DNA from: Paenibacillus faecalis | GTDB taxonomy: Bacteria > Bacillota > Bacilli > Paenibacillales > Paenibacillaceae | DNA length: 64,000 bases | Direction of reading: 5' to 3' | NCBI RefSeq assembly: GCF_900289175.1 | Contig: NZ_LT985747.1 | Location: 987,745-1,051,744 of the forward strand | Shown here: in pieces, positions 16,068-26,067 of the stretch | Layout of the letters: every line of letters begins with the position of its first letter | Numbering within the stretch: position 1 is the first letter of the stretch | Notes under the pieces: generated by a model | The model's input: only the letters and a program-made list of their open reading frames with translations | The model's database searches: none | What the model was told of the DNA's origin: nothing | Position numbers and translations under genes: made by a program

Positions 16068-17951
16068 TTATTCATACTCATCATAATCATATTCTGTATA
16101 CGAATCTCCGGACTGATTTAGAAAAAAATCGAGAAACGGCTTGCCGTATTTGCGGAACTTCACTTCGCCAACTCCCTTGATGCCCAGCATTTCTTCCTCG
16201 CTTTTCGGACAAACCACACTCATCTCACGCAAGGTCGCATCGTTAAAAATAATATAGGACGGCACATGCTCACGGCTGGCCAGCTCGCGGCGGATAAGTC
16301 GCAGCTGTTCGAACACGGTCTCATTGACAGCTGACGGTGAATAGTCGCGACTGGTGTTCCGTCGCTGTCCCGCCGCGGCCTTCGCAGGACGCGGAACCCG
16401 CTGCATCACTTCTCGCTGGCCTTTAAGCACCTCTGCTGCACCGCTCTGAAGTTTCACAACCGGATACTGCCCTTCGGTAAGCGCAAGAAATCCTTCGGAA
16501 ATAAGGACATGAATCATTTCTGATATTTCCTTCTCCGTTCGATTGGACATGACACCGTAAGTAGGCAGGCGGTCAAAACGGTATTCCAGCACCTTTTTGG
16601 CACGTGAGCCTTTAAGGACGGACGCTACCATAGAAACACCAAATCGTTCACGCATCCGGTGAATACAAGAGAAAATCTTCTGGGCGTCCACCGTAATATC
16701 GATCAGTTCCCGATCATCCGTACAGGAGCTACAGGTCCCGCATGGTTTATCCTCATGGTCTTCGCCAAAATAATCCAGCATGGCGCTGCGCAGACAGCGT
16801 GTTGTATAACAATAGTCGATCATCTGCTGCAGCTTCCGGTATTCGTTGTGTTTTCGTTCAGAGTCCTGGGGGTTCTGTTCAATCAAAAACTTCTGGGTCA
16901 TGATATCCTGCGCACTAAACAGCAGTATGCACTGGCTCGGCTCGCCGTCACGCCCTGCACGACCGGCTTCCTGAACGTAAGACTCCATATTTTTGGGCAT
17001 ATTATAATGAATGACATAGCGAACATTGGATTTATCAATCCCCATGCCAAACGCATTGGTCGCCACGATCACACGGATATCATCATACAAAAAAGCCTCT
17101 TGGCTGGAAGCGCGCTCCGCATCGTTCATCCCTGCATGATAACGTCCTGCGGCCAATCCTTGCTGCTGCAAACGCTGGCACAGGTCATCGACTTCCTTGC
17201 GGGTTGCGGCATAGATAATACCGGATTGATGTGTATGTGATGCTGCATAATCCAGCACATACTCTCGCTTGTTCTCGCCGCGGAGCACAGACATCTCCAA
17301 ATTATCACGGCCAAGCCCGGTAACAAACACCTGCGGCTCATTCAAGCTGAGAAGTCGCTGCATATCTTCCATAACTTCCGGTGTCGCTGTAGCCGTAAAA
17401 GCAGCCAAAATCGGACGAACGGGCAGCTCCCTTACAAAGGGGGCAATCGACAAATAGCTTGTCCGGAAATCATGTCCCCATTGGGAGACGCAGTGGGCTT
17501 CATCAACGGCAACACAGGAAATTTGAAGCTGTGCCATCTCATCCCTGAACCAATCCAGCTCCAGTCGCTCCGGAGCTACATATAGCAGCTTCAGCTCTCC
17601 CCGCTTCGCCTGCCGAATCCGCTCATTCACTTCCTTGCCGCTCAACGTACTGTTGATATAAGCAGCTGAAATGCCTGCTGTTGTAAGGGCATCCACCTGA
17701 TCCTTCATTAACGAAATCAGAGGCGATACGACCAGGGTCATTCCCGGTAACATCAATGCCGGAATCTGATAGCAGATTGATTTACCTCCACCAGTCGGCA
17801 TAATCCCAAGCGTATCCTGTCCCTCAAGAAGGCTCGCTACGATTTTTTTCTGTCCTTCCCGAAAGTCAGGATAACCGTAATACTTCTGCAAATACTGTCT
17901 GGCAGTATTCAAATTCATCAATTCCGAATGACTCCGTTCCCTATTTAACAT
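16068..17951 (-). CDS. recQ: ATP-dependent DNA helicase RecQ
   Basis: A 627-residue 3'-5' helicase for recombination and fork repair. Seen are Walker A GIMPTGGGKSICYQ (about 49-62), DEAH with AHCVSQWGHDFR (about 150), helicase motif VI QEAGRAGRDGEPS (about 335), RecQ zinc-binding cysteines in RCLRSAMLDYFGE...CGTCSSC (about 380-405), winged helix (about 410-515) and an HRDC domain (about 540-615). The start at 17951 has AGGAG 8 bases upstream. Length is normal for RecQ. Confidence 0.95.
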   Translation of the reverse strand: MLNRERSHSELMNLNTARQYLQKYYGYPDFREGQKKIVASLLEGQDTLGIMPTGGGKSICYQIPALMLPGMTLVVSPLISLMKDQVDALTTAGISAAYINSTLSGKEVNERIRQAKRGELKLLYVAPERLELDWFRDEMAQLQISCVAVDEAHCVSQWGHDFRTSYLSIAPFVRELPVRPILAAFTATATPEVMEDMQRLLSLNEPQVFVTGLGRDNLEMSVLRGENKREYVLDYAASHTHQSGIIYAATRKEVDDLCQRLQQQGLAAGRYHAGMNDAERASSQEAFLYDDIRVIVATNAFGMGIDKSNVRYVIHYNMPKNMESYVQEAGRAGRDGEPSQCILLFSAQDIMTQKFLIEQNPQDSERKHNEYRKLQQMIDYCYTTRCLRSAMLDYFGEDHEDKPCGTCSSCTDDRELIDITVDAQKIFSCIHRMRERFGVSMVASVLKGSRAKKVLEYRFDRLPTYGVMSNRTEKEISEMIHVLISEGFLALTEGQYPVVKLQSGAAEVLKGQREVMQRVPRPAKAAAGQRRNTSRDYSPSAVNETVFEQLRLIRRELASREHVPSYIIFNDATLREMSVVCPKSEEEMLGIKGVGEVKFRKYGKPFLDFFLNQSGDSYTEYDYDEYE

Positions 17952-18128
17952 TTTAAAACTCCTAACTCTAACCTTTTGGTTCTTGCGACAGGACAGTCTC
18001 TACCTTTAAGTTTACCGGGGTTTGGTTGTATCGGCAACCAATAACCATTCTATAATGCGATCCATGGAATTGCCTTGCACTAACATGGTATAGTTGACTG
18101 GAAATCTACTTCAGGATGGAGAATAACC

Positions 18129-19196
18129 ATGACTAACAAAAAACGTCCCTCCACGGGACCAAGATCATTGAAACCAGAAAGAACACATACAGGAGCCTCT
18201 GCTGAAAAAAGAAGCGAGTACCGCGCCAACAAGCCGTACGATTCATCAAAACTCAATCGTAAGCATCATGAGCGTAAGCGTAAAGCGGGCCATGCAGCAA
18301 ACATCTCCAAACCGGGTTCCGAGAAAACCTATCCTGTTAAAGAGCCTGCGGAACTACTCGCCTTTTTGCTAAACAATATATCAAATATGAGCCGAAATTC
18401 GATCAAATCCCTTCTTGCCCGCGGACAAGTTCTAGTAGACGGTCATACTGTCACGGCGTATAATCATGCCTTAAAACCTGGACAAACCATCACACTAAGC
18501 AAGCATAAAGCCGCCGATAGACCCGAGCTAATCGGACTGAGTATATTGCATGAAGATGACGATGTGATTGTGATCGAAAAGGATGCCGGTCTTCTTTCCA
18601 TTGCCTCCCCCAAAGAAAACGAAATGACAGCTTATCGCCAGCTGACAGCTCATGTGCGCAGCGACAATCCAAATGCGCGAATCTTTATCGTTCACCGACT
18701 AGACCGCGATACGTCCGGTGTGATGATGTTCGCCAAAAGTGAGAGCATTCAGCAAACCTTGCAAAATAACTGGCGGAACACTGTCAAAGAGCGTACTTAT
18801 ATAGCCCTGGTTGAAGGTGCGGTGAGAAAAGCCGAGGGAACCATTACGTCATGGCTGAAAGAGAGCAGCACTCTGAAAATGTACTCCAGCCCTTATCCGA
18901 ATGACGGACAGCATGCAGTAACCCACTACAAGACGATGGAGACCAATCGGGATTTTTCACTGCTGGAGGTCAACCTGGAAACCGGACGAAAAAATCAAAT
19001 CCGTGTACATATGGAAGACATCGGACATCCCATCGTAGGCGACAAAAAATACGGTTCAAAATCCAAAATCCTCGGCAGACTCGGTCTTCATGCCAAAGCA
19101 TTGGCCTTTATCCACCCGACAAGCGGAGAACTTATGCGCTTTGAGAGCAGCATCCCCCATTCGTTCATGAGAACGTTTCGGAAAAGTCGCTCATAA
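18129..19196 (+). CDS. RluA-family pseudouridine synthase with S4 domain
   Basis: A 355-residue enzyme isomerising uridine in RNA. A basic, disordered N-terminus (1-65) precedes an S4 RNA-binding domain (about 72-130) and the catalytic domain with IFIVHRLDRDTSGVMMFAK, the aspartate being the nucleophile, followed by GRKNQIRVHMEDIGHPIVGDKKYG. The target uridine is not predictable; RluD-like rRNA or YtzG-type roles are possible. CAGGATGGAGAATAACC precedes the ATG. Confidence 0.92.
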   Translation: MTNKKRPSTGPRSLKPERTHTGASAEKRSEYRANKPYDSSKLNRKHHERKRKAGHAANISKPGSEKTYPVKEPAELLAFLLNNISNMSRNSIKSLLARGQVLVDGHTVTAYNHALKPGQTITLSKHKAADRPELIGLSILHEDDDVIVIEKDAGLLSIASPKENEMTAYRQLTAHVRSDNPNARIFIVHRLDRDTSGVMMFAKSESIQQTLQNNWRNTVKERTYIALVEGAVRKAEGTITSWLKESSTLKMYSSPYPNDGQHAVTHYKTMETNRDFSLLEVNLETGRKNQIRVHMEDIGHPIVGDKKYGSKSKILGRLGLHAKALAFIHPTSGELMRFESSIPHSFMRTFRKSRS

Positions 19197-19426
19197 GCAA
19201 CAATCATAATCTCTTTCTATATTTTGCAGCATGAAAGCAAGAAGGGAATATGTTCGGTACCGTGCAAGGGCAGTTATGTTATGGACCTTAAGGGATTGGG
19301 TAAAAACATAGTTAAACATGACCTTATTTAGCATTTTCGCTCCTCAAGAGTAAGAACGCATTATTCTGGAAAATTTAAGGGCATATCTTGGCTTATCCAA
19401 TACTTGATTATAAGGGGAAATGAGCG

Positions 19427-20239
19427 ATGAAACCTGATCCGATACAACATATCACCTTGCACGGATTCAACAACCTCACCAAAACACTCAGTTTTAATAT
19501 GTATGATATATGCTATACCAGGACCAAGGAAGAACGCGAAGCTTACATTGAATATATCGATGAACAATATAATGCGGACCGGCTCACTGGAATTTTGAAA
19601 AATGTATCCGATATTATTGGAGCTCATGTACTCAATATCGCTCAACAGGACTATGTACCGCAAGGAGCCAGTGTAACGGTGCTCGTATCCGAGGGTCCTG
19701 TTATCGAGGTCCCCGACGCATCCCTTGATGAGTCACCGGGGCCGTTGCCTGATAATATCGTTCTTCAATTGGACAAGAGCCACATTACCGTTCACACCTA
19801 TCCCGAATATCATCCGAATGAAGGCATCAGCACCTTCCGGGCTGATATTGATGTATCCACCTGCGGGGAAATATCACCGCTCAAGGCATTGAATTATCTT
19901 ATCCATTCGTTTGATACAGATATTATGACGATCGACTATCGAACACGAGGATTTACGCGAGACATCAGCGGACAGAAACTGTTTATCGATCATGAAATCA
20001 GCTCCATCCAGAACTATATCCCGGACGAGATTCAAGCACGGTATGACATGATCGATGTCAATGTCTATCAGGAACATATTTTTCACACCAAATGCAAGCT
20101 AAAACAGTTCGACCTGGACAACTATTTGTTCGGCTACACGAAAGACAAGCTCACTGCGGAAGAGCGGGAAGAAATTACAGCTCGACTAAAGCTTGAGATG
20201 GATGAAATTTATTATGGCAAAAATATGGATCGGAACTGA
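19427..20239 (+). CDS. speD: S-adenosylmethionine decarboxylase proenzyme (long, E. coli-type)
   Basis: Makes decarboxylated SAM, the aminopropyl donor for spermidine. The 270-residue proenzyme is the long class; self-cleavage before S118 in [13 protein letters not shown] yields the pyruvoyl alpha chain. The N-terminus [21 protein letters not shown] and the C-terminal YHTKCKLK-like [17 protein letters not shown] match. AAGGGGAAATGAGCG precedes the ATG. No spermidine synthase lies beside it. Confidence 0.95.
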   Translation: MKPDPIQHITLHGFNNLTKTLSFNMYDICYTRTKEEREAYIEYIDEQYNADRLTGILKNVSDIIGAHVLNIAQQDYVPQGASVTVLVSEGPVIEVPDASLDESPGPLPDNIVLQLDKSHITVHTYPEYHPNEGISTFRADIDVSTCGEISPLKALNYLIHSFDTDIMTIDYRTRGFTRDISGQKLFIDHEISSIQNYIPDEIQARYDMIDVNVYQEHIFHTKCKLKQFDLDNYLFGYTKDKLTAEEREEITARLKLEMDEIYYGKNMDRN

Positions 20240-20304
20240 CAAAAGACTGCATCATTATCGGTTAGTTGCCAGCAGCCGTCTGCAAGGTTTTCAAATATAC
20301 AGAT

Positions 20305-20337
20305 AGGCTGGGCTCACACGAGCCCAGCCTTCTTTTT
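20305..20337 (+). terminator. Terminator between speD and the sulfatase gene
   Basis: AGGCTGGGCTC pairs perfectly with GAGCCCAGCCT around CACA, followed by TCTTTTT. It lies between two convergent genes and may serve both. Confidence 0.9.
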
Positions 20338-20339
20338 GC

Positions 20340-21839
20340 CTATGTTTTTTCGGCTGCTTCCTTGTCAGTTAGAGCATTTACCCTCGCTTTGTAATGTGGA
20401 GACACTACATACGGTTTGCCGGCTTGACCGACCAATTCCGTCCCATTTGTAAGCCCCACATTCCGCTCTGAAAGCAGCTGAACCAATCTCTGCCTCCACT
20501 GCAGCAGGAGAGGACGAGCATCCTCTCGCCCTGCCAAGTCCCGGCATTCGCCTGGATCGCCGCTCAGATCAAACAGCTGCTCGCTGTGAAGGCGTGGAAA
20601 CCATATATATTTAAATTGGCCATCCGTCAGGTAATGCATCTCCTGTTCATCCGAATAACAAGCACAATGCTCACCGTGAACGAAAGTGCGCCACTCCTCT
20701 GCCGCAGCGTTCTCTCCTTGCATCAGCCTCTTCATGCTTTGACCGTTGACGGTTTCCGGTATGGCAAGACCGGAAAATTCCAGTATTGTAGGCATCACGT
20801 CCTGAATCGTAACCGGCTTCCCAACTCTAGATTTCACCTTGCCAAATGACTGCGGCGGCTTAATAATCATTGGAATATGCGCCGAGCCTTCATAACCGTA
20901 TGTTTTACGCCAGAGATGGTGGTCGCCTAGCATATCTCCATGATCCGATAGAAACACAATCATCGTGTTTCCATACAATCCTTCACGTTGCAGATACTGG
21001 ATTAATCGCCCGATCTGATGATCGATATGGTGGATTAATCCATAATAACCTGCGCGAGCGCGATGAATTTCCTCCGGCTTGCGAACACCTCGCCAGGCAA
21101 CGGGGCTTGCCGCATCATACGACTTATCATGAATATGAGCCCAATCCCCCACAAAAGGCCCCGGCAATGACTTGTTCTCATACAGATCAAAATAAAACGA
21201 TGGTGCGTCATAAGGTGAATGCGGTCGTGCAAATGAAGTTTTCAGAAAAAACGGCTTCCGTGGATCTCTCCGCTTAAGGAATGCAATCGACTCATTTACG
21301 GTCCAATTGGTCGGATGCAAATATTCGGGAGCATGATACGGCCTTGCCATCCACGAGTTCCAGTGAATACCATGCTCGACATAATCATAAGGACCCGTCT
21401 TATTCTGTTCGAACCAAAGCCGATAATCGGAGACAAAGTTAGGATCTTCAACGCGACCGGATTCATCAAGTACCGTATGATGAAAACCGTTTAAAGAACG
21501 CTGCGGGTAAAAATGCATTTTGCCGACTCCTTGCGTATGGTATCCGGCGTCTGCCAATACACCGGGAAGTGTGCTGACAAACCCGGTCTCCATCGGGCCT
21601 TGACCGGCACCCATGCCCAATATTCCCGTATGCCAAGGGTCCATGCCCGTTAACAGACTCGCTCTAGCAGGGACACAGGATGGCGACGGTGAATATGCGT
21701 GCTCAAATACGGTGCCATCTGCGGCCAGCGCGTCCAAATTAACGGTTTCGATCACTTCATTACCGTAACAACCCAGCGTATCCCATCGCTGCTGATCGGT
21801 CATGATCATCAATATATTTGGCCGTTGTGCGGCAGGCAT
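20340..21839 (-). CDS. Cys-type sulfatase
   Basis: A 499-residue type I sulfatase expected to hydrolyse sulfate esters. The N-terminal metal site NILMIMTDQQRWDTLGCYG and the maturation motif C55-V-P-A-R (SCVPARASLLTG) are intact, so C55 should become formylglycine; later VFLSDHGDMLGDHHLWRK gives further metal ligands. No signal peptide is visible, so it probably acts in the cytoplasm on imported sulfated saccharides. AAGGGGAG precedes the ATG. Last gene of a run starting with two permeases, 62 bases after a second sulfatase. Confidence 0.92.
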   Translation of the reverse strand: MPAAQRPNILMIMTDQQRWDTLGCYGNEVIETVNLDALAADGTVFEHAYSPSPSCVPARASLLTGMDPWHTGILGMGAGQGPMETGFVSTLPGVLADAGYHTQGVGKMHFYPQRSLNGFHHTVLDESGRVEDPNFVSDYRLWFEQNKTGPYDYVEHGIHWNSWMARPYHAPEYLHPTNWTVNESIAFLKRRDPRKPFFLKTSFARPHSPYDAPSFYFDLYENKSLPGPFVGDWAHIHDKSYDAASPVAWRGVRKPEEIHRARAGYYGLIHHIDHQIGRLIQYLQREGLYGNTMIVFLSDHGDMLGDHHLWRKTYGYEGSAHIPMIIKPPQSFGKVKSRVGKPVTIQDVMPTILEFSGLAIPETVNGQSMKRLMQGENAAAEEWRTFVHGEHCACYSDEQEMHYLTDGQFKYIWFPRLHSEQLFDLSGDPGECRDLAGREDARPLLLQWRQRLVQLLSERNVGLTNGTELVGQAGKPYVVSPHYKARVNALTDKEAAEKT

Positions 21840-21901
21840 TTATGTATGTCTCCCCTTTCATGAAAGACCGTGCCGATCCGAATCCAAGGCTTCCCTTATG
21901 T

Positions 21902-23410
21902 TCAGGCATGATGAAGACGAGGCATCGGCATCGGTTCCTTTCCCATCTCAGCCCATAAAAATCGGTGCAGGAGCTGGGTCTTCAGGTTGCTATATCGCGG
22001 ATCATCCCACAGATTATGAAGCTCGCTCGGATCTTCCTGCAAGTCGAATAGTTCCCCGTAAGGACGTTCATAATACACAGTCAGCTTGTATCTTTCATCG
22101 ACATACGTCTTGACATGCATGAAAGTCGGTTCATTTCGATTCTCGCAGATGATATGGTTTCTTGCGGCAGATTGTTCCCCTTGCCATACCCGGCTCTGAT
22201 CCACCCCCGTCATCGTACGCGGAGCCTTGACGCCAGCGAAAGAGAGAAATGTCGGTGCCAGATCAACAAGAGACTGCAGCGCCGATTCTGTCTGCACGGC
22301 AGGAACCTTGCCCGGATACCGGACGATATACGGTAGTCTCAACAAATCTTCGTAATGGAATGCCCCCTTGTATTGTAAGCCATGCTGTCCGAAAAAATGG
22401 CCGTGATCTGTCGTATAAACTACGATCGTATTTTCGGACAGTCCGAGTTCATCCAGCTTATCCAGAATCCGCCCCACATACTTGTCCATGAAGCTAATCA
22501 TGCCGTAATAAACAGCCATGTTCTTCTGTTGTTTGTCTCTGGGAATAACATGGGTATATAGTCCATGTACTCCTTTGCCGGTTTCTTGATATGCAGAGAA
22601 ATCCGGATGATGAAGCTGTGTCATGCCGAAATGAGGAGGATTGGCGTCATGCTCACCAGGCATCATCTCTGGAAGCGTAAGCTTCTTTGGATCATACATC
22701 GTATCCCAAGGTTCCGGTACAAGATACGGTGGATGCGGATCAGGGAAGCTGGCCCATAGGAAGAAAGGCTCTTCGTTTGCGGCATACCCTTCCATCAGGT
22801 CATTCGTCCGTTCCGCGATCCACGCGTTATAGTGGTATTCCTCCGGAAGCGACCACCGATGTTCCGTAGAATACGGAAGACTACCGGTTGGCTCAGCGTA
22901 ATGTGCTTTCCAATCGAATCCCCGCTCTTCCATCCAGATAGCGTAATGCTGGCCGACTAGATGCTCATGCGCGTGATTGCGCAACATTTCCGCTTGCTCA
23001 AAACCATAGAAAGGTCCTGTGTAGTCCCGCCAAAAGTCGAGATCTTGCAACTTCGGCACAGCTTCGACGGAAGGATACGCTTCGGTTGAGACGAGCGGTT
23101 GAAAATGCGCTTTGCCGATCAGCGAAGTTCGGTAGCCTGCCTCCTGAAGAGCATCTCCAACAGTGGGAACGTTCTCGGACAACCTGGTCCCGAGCGCCCA
23201 AGCGCCATGCTGGCTCGGGTACATGCCCGTAATGATCGACGACCGGCTTGGTGTGCAGGTCGGATTCGGGCAATAAGCACGCGAAAACACGGTCCCTTCT
23301 CTTGCGAGACGGTCAAGATTCGGCGTCGAAATCTCATCGTTAAACGCACCGATCGTATTCCAATGCTGCTGGTCGCTTGTAATCAACAGAATGTTTGGTT
23401 TTTGAGCCAT
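21902..23410 (-). CDS. Second Cys-type sulfatase
   Basis: A 502-residue sulfatase with NILLITSDQQHWNTIGAF and the complete motif C52-T-P-S-R (TCTPSRSSIITG), and VVYTTDHGHFFGQHGLQYKG at the distal metal site. It has no signal peptide. It is clearly a paralogue of the neighbour but diverged, so the two probably remove sulfate at different positions. GGAGGATAAA precedes the ATG. A hairpin lies between it and the upstream solute-binding protein gene. No sulfatase-maturing enzyme is encoded nearby. Confidence 0.92.
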   Translation of the reverse strand: MAQKPNILLITSDQQHWNTIGAFNDEISTPNLDRLAREGTVFSRAYCPNPTCTPSRSSIITGMYPSQHGAWALGTRLSENVPTVGDALQEAGYRTSLIGKAHFQPLVSTEAYPSVEAVPKLQDLDFWRDYTGPFYGFEQAEMLRNHAHEHLVGQHYAIWMEERGFDWKAHYAEPTGSLPYSTEHRWSLPEEYHYNAWIAERTNDLMEGYAANEEPFFLWASFPDPHPPYLVPEPWDTMYDPKKLTLPEMMPGEHDANPPHFGMTQLHHPDFSAYQETGKGVHGLYTHVIPRDKQQKNMAVYYGMISFMDKYVGRILDKLDELGLSENTIVVYTTDHGHFFGQHGLQYKGAFHYEDLLRLPYIVRYPGKVPAVQTESALQSLVDLAPTFLSFAGVKAPRTMTGVDQSRVWQGEQSAARNHIICENRNEPTFMHVKTYVDERYKLTVYYERPYGELFDLQEDPSELHNLWDDPRYSNLKTQLLHRFLWAEMGKEPMPMPRLHHA

Positions 23411-23450
23411 TTTTCCGATTTATCCTCCTCATACTCATCAATTAAGTATG

Positions 23451-23478
23451 CCCCGACAGCGGATAACCGATATCGGGG
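23451..23478 (-). other. Hairpin between the solute-binding protein and sulfatase genes
   Basis: CCCCGA and TCGGGG enclose a partly paired 16-base interior (minus strand CCCCGATATCGG...). No T-run follows, so it is more likely to stabilise the upstream mRNA or slow transcription than to end it. Confidence 0.45.
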
Positions 23479-23491
23479 ACGTCTAGAATGC

Positions 23492-25114
23492 CTAACTCCC
23501 TGATTGATAACGTTCATAATTGGATTGAAGAATGTTCATCATTTCGCCAAGGCCCATATCATCAAGCTTCTTGAGGTAAGCGTCCCACTCCTTGTCTACC
23601 GTCCCATTCATGATCCAGTTTGGCTGCATCTGCAGCACGTAGCTCATGATATCCGCTTTTAGTATCGCCATTCGTTCCATGTCTTCCGCGGTGAAGAGCA
23701 TGTTTGGATACGCCGTGTTTTCCATGAACGGTTCATATACTTTCATGTACTCCATCCGCTCCAATTTTGCTTCATTACTCTCTATCCTGTTCGCCGTATC
23801 CATCAAAATCGCAGTCGCCGTCGTATTGCCCGGCGCTTCACTATGCCTGAACTCATCAAAATTCATGCCATCCGGTGTCGGCAGGAAAGAGTAAGTACCG
23901 TCCGCGTTTTCCTTCATGGTTGTACCGATCGGGCCATAAGCCCATTGCAGCGCATTTTTCTCTTTATACAATTCATCCACCCAGCGAAGCGACAGTTCTG
24001 GATGGGGGTTCGCCGACGTAATAGCGAATCCTGCTCGAGTAAAGTAATGTGGATTATACTCATTCCATAACTGATCACCTTTCGGTCCTTTCAGCGGCGG
24101 CAGCGGCACATATTCATCCATATATTCAACCCCGGCAACGTTAACCGCACGAAATCCGCTAAAGACACCATACAGCGGCGCACCTTCGTTCTTGCCTTTG
24201 GCGAAATAGACGTTTCGGTCATGCGTGAACACTTCCTTGTCGATCAACCCTTGTGTAAACAGCCTTCCCAAGTAGGCAGTTGCCTCTTTATATTCCGGTT
24301 GAGAAGGATTAAAGATCACCTTTCCATCATTAACCGAAATATGAGAAGGCGTATCCAATAGGCCGAATGCGCCATGTAAGGAAGAGATGCCATTCAACAT
24401 GTTGTCATATAGAAAGCTAAATGGAATTTCGTCCGCTTTGCCGTTTCCGTTCGGGTCCTGATCTTTGAACGCCTTGAGCGTAGCCTCGAATTCATCCGTC
24501 GTCGTCGGCAGCGGCAACCCGAGTTTGTCAAGCCAGACCTTGTTGATAAACATAACTTCGCCAAGCGCTTGCTCCGGTCCTTCTTGGATTTGCGGGATAG
24601 AGTAGATGTGGCCGTCCGGCGCCGTTATCATCTTCTTAATCTCTGGGTTCTCTTCTAACAACTTGTGAATATGTGGGGCATAGGTCGGAATCAGATCTTC
24701 GAGCGCGATCAACATGCCCTGTGGTCCGTATTTCATCAGATCATCGTCTGTCAGACTCTCCGCGCCGAAAAAGACATCGGGCAGCTCGCCACCGGCGAAC
24801 ATCAAGTTTTTCTTCTCTTCATATCCTTCGACAGTTGCATCCCATTCGATATGGACATTTGTTGCCGCTTCGAAATCTTGAACAACTTTCATCTCTTCAT
24901 GCGATTTCTTCTGTTGAGCCGCTCTCGTTGTCATAAATTTTAGCGTTACCTTATCCTCTACAATCGGAAGCCCAGTCAAATTGACCTCTGCTGCATCCTC
25001 TGGTTGATCGCCGTCTTTGTCTTTCCCTTCTTGTTCCGAAGAACAGGCTGACAGCAAAAGTGAAAATGCAAGTGTCAGTGAAAGTCCGAGTGCAATCCAT
25101 CCTTTTGATTTCAT
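23492..25114 (-). CDS. Extracellular solute-binding lipoprotein of a carbohydrate ABC importer (LplA-type)
   Basis: A 540-residue lipoprotein with signal peptide and lipobox LLLSAC (C24) followed by an acidic linker. The body resembles LplA/YtcQ-type family 1 binding proteins, which are about 500-550 residues and capture oligosaccharides (rhamnogalacturonan, alginate, glycosaminoglycan or similar). GGGGAG lies 9 bases before the ATG. It follows the two permease genes and precedes two sulfatases, suggesting a sulfated oligosaccharide ligand; this is inference. No ATPase gene is present, as is usual because such systems share MsmX-like ATPases. Confidence 0.9.
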   Translation of the reverse strand: MKSKGWIALGLSLTLAFSLLLSACSSEQEGKDKDGDQPEDAAEVNLTGLPIVEDKVTLKFMTTRAAQQKKSHEEMKVVQDFEAATNVHIEWDATVEGYEEKKNLMFAGGELPDVFFGAESLTDDDLMKYGPQGMLIALEDLIPTYAPHIHKLLEENPEIKKMITAPDGHIYSIPQIQEGPEQALGEVMFINKVWLDKLGLPLPTTTDEFEATLKAFKDQDPNGNGKADEIPFSFLYDNMLNGISSLHGAFGLLDTPSHISVNDGKVIFNPSQPEYKEATAYLGRLFTQGLIDKEVFTHDRNVYFAKGKNEGAPLYGVFSGFRAVNVAGVEYMDEYVPLPPLKGPKGDQLWNEYNPHYFTRAGFAITSANPHPELSLRWVDELYKEKNALQWAYGPIGTTMKENADGTYSFLPTPDGMNFDEFRHSEAPGNTTATAILMDTANRIESNEAKLERMEYMKVYEPFMENTAYPNMLFTAEDMERMAILKADIMSYVLQMQPNWIMNGTVDKEWDAYLKKLDDMGLGEMMNILQSNYERYQSGS

Positions 25115-25165
25115 AGCATAAAGCTCCCCTTTAAAATATATGTTTTCTCTCGTGCCCGGCCGTAT

Positions 25166-26050
25166 CTACCCTTTGATGGAGCCAATCATGACACCCTTCA
25201 CAAAGTAGCGTTGCAAGAACGGGTATATCATTAATACCGGCAGCGAGGCGACAATAATGATCCCGTATTTCATCACATCGACGATCCGAAGCATTTCGGA
25301 ATCGTCCTGCCCAACTGTCAGCATATTCTCCTGCGTTTCGTTCACGATCAAAATTTCCCTTAACACAATTTGTAGCGGCTGAAGCGCTTCGTCCTGTAAA
25401 TAAATAAGAGCCTGAAAATATGAATTCCAATGTCCGACCGCACTGAACAAAACCATCACTGCAATGATCGGCATCGACAGAGGCAGCGCGATTTTCCAAA
25501 AGAAAACGACATCCGAACAGCCATCTATTTCAGATGCTTCGTAAAGTTCGTCCGGAATGGTCGTCTGAAAGAACGTCCGTGTAATGATGACATTCCATGC
25601 GCCGACCGCTGTCGGAATCACCTGTGACCAGATCGAGTTGTACATACCCAACTCCTTGATCAACAGGTAAGACGGGATGAGACCTCCGCTGAAGAACATC
25701 GTGAATACGATTAAAAACATGAATACGTTACGACCAACAAGGTTTCGCGAAAGCGCGTACCCCGCCGTGATCGTCAAGACAACGTTGATAGATGTACCAA
25801 GCGCCGTGTAGATCAGTGAATTGCGATATCCCCTCCAGATCCGTTCGTCTTGAAAAATTCGCTCATATCCTTCAAACGTCAGCCCTTTAGGCAGCAGCCA
25901 GACATGTCCGGCATTAACGCTGTTCGGATCGCTGATAGAAGAGATAACGATGACGTACAAAGGATACAGGACAACCAACATGAGCACTGTAAGAAACGTG
26001 TAATTCAATGCATCGAACCATCGGTCCGCCGCGCTTGATTTCACCTGCAA
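25166..26050 (-). CDS. Carbohydrate ABC transporter permease (LplC/YtcP-type)
   Basis: A 294-residue inner-membrane permease with six helices and the EAA-type loop ELYEASEIDGCSDVVFFWKIALPLSMP (about 180-206). It ends YFVKGVMIGSIKG, the hallmark end of the LplC group. The start is TTG at 26050, with GAGGAG about 12 bases upstream; a GTG two codons on is the alternative. It is coupled closely to the preceding permease gene (17-base gap). Confidence 0.92.
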   Translation of the reverse strand: MQVKSSAADRWFDALNYTFLTVLMLVVLYPLYVIVISSISDPNSVNAGHVWLLPKGLTFEGYERIFQDERIWRGYRNSLIYTALGTSINVVLTITAGYALSRNLVGRNVFMFLIVFTMFFSGGLIPSYLLIKELGMYNSIWSQVIPTAVGAWNVIITRTFFQTTIPDELYEASEIDGCSDVVFFWKIALPLSMPIIAVMVLFSAVGHWNSYFQALIYLQDEALQPLQIVLREILIVNETQENMLTVGQDDSEMLRIVDVMKYGIIIVASLPVLMIYPFLQRYFVKGVMIGSIKG

Positions 26051-26067
26051 TATCTATGTCAACTCCT

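Noticed and set aside
19244..19258. GGAATATGTTCGG before speD, resembling a LexA box
   Set aside because: The reverse strand CGAACATATTCC has the two half-sites two bases too close for a LexA box, and speD is not an SOS gene.
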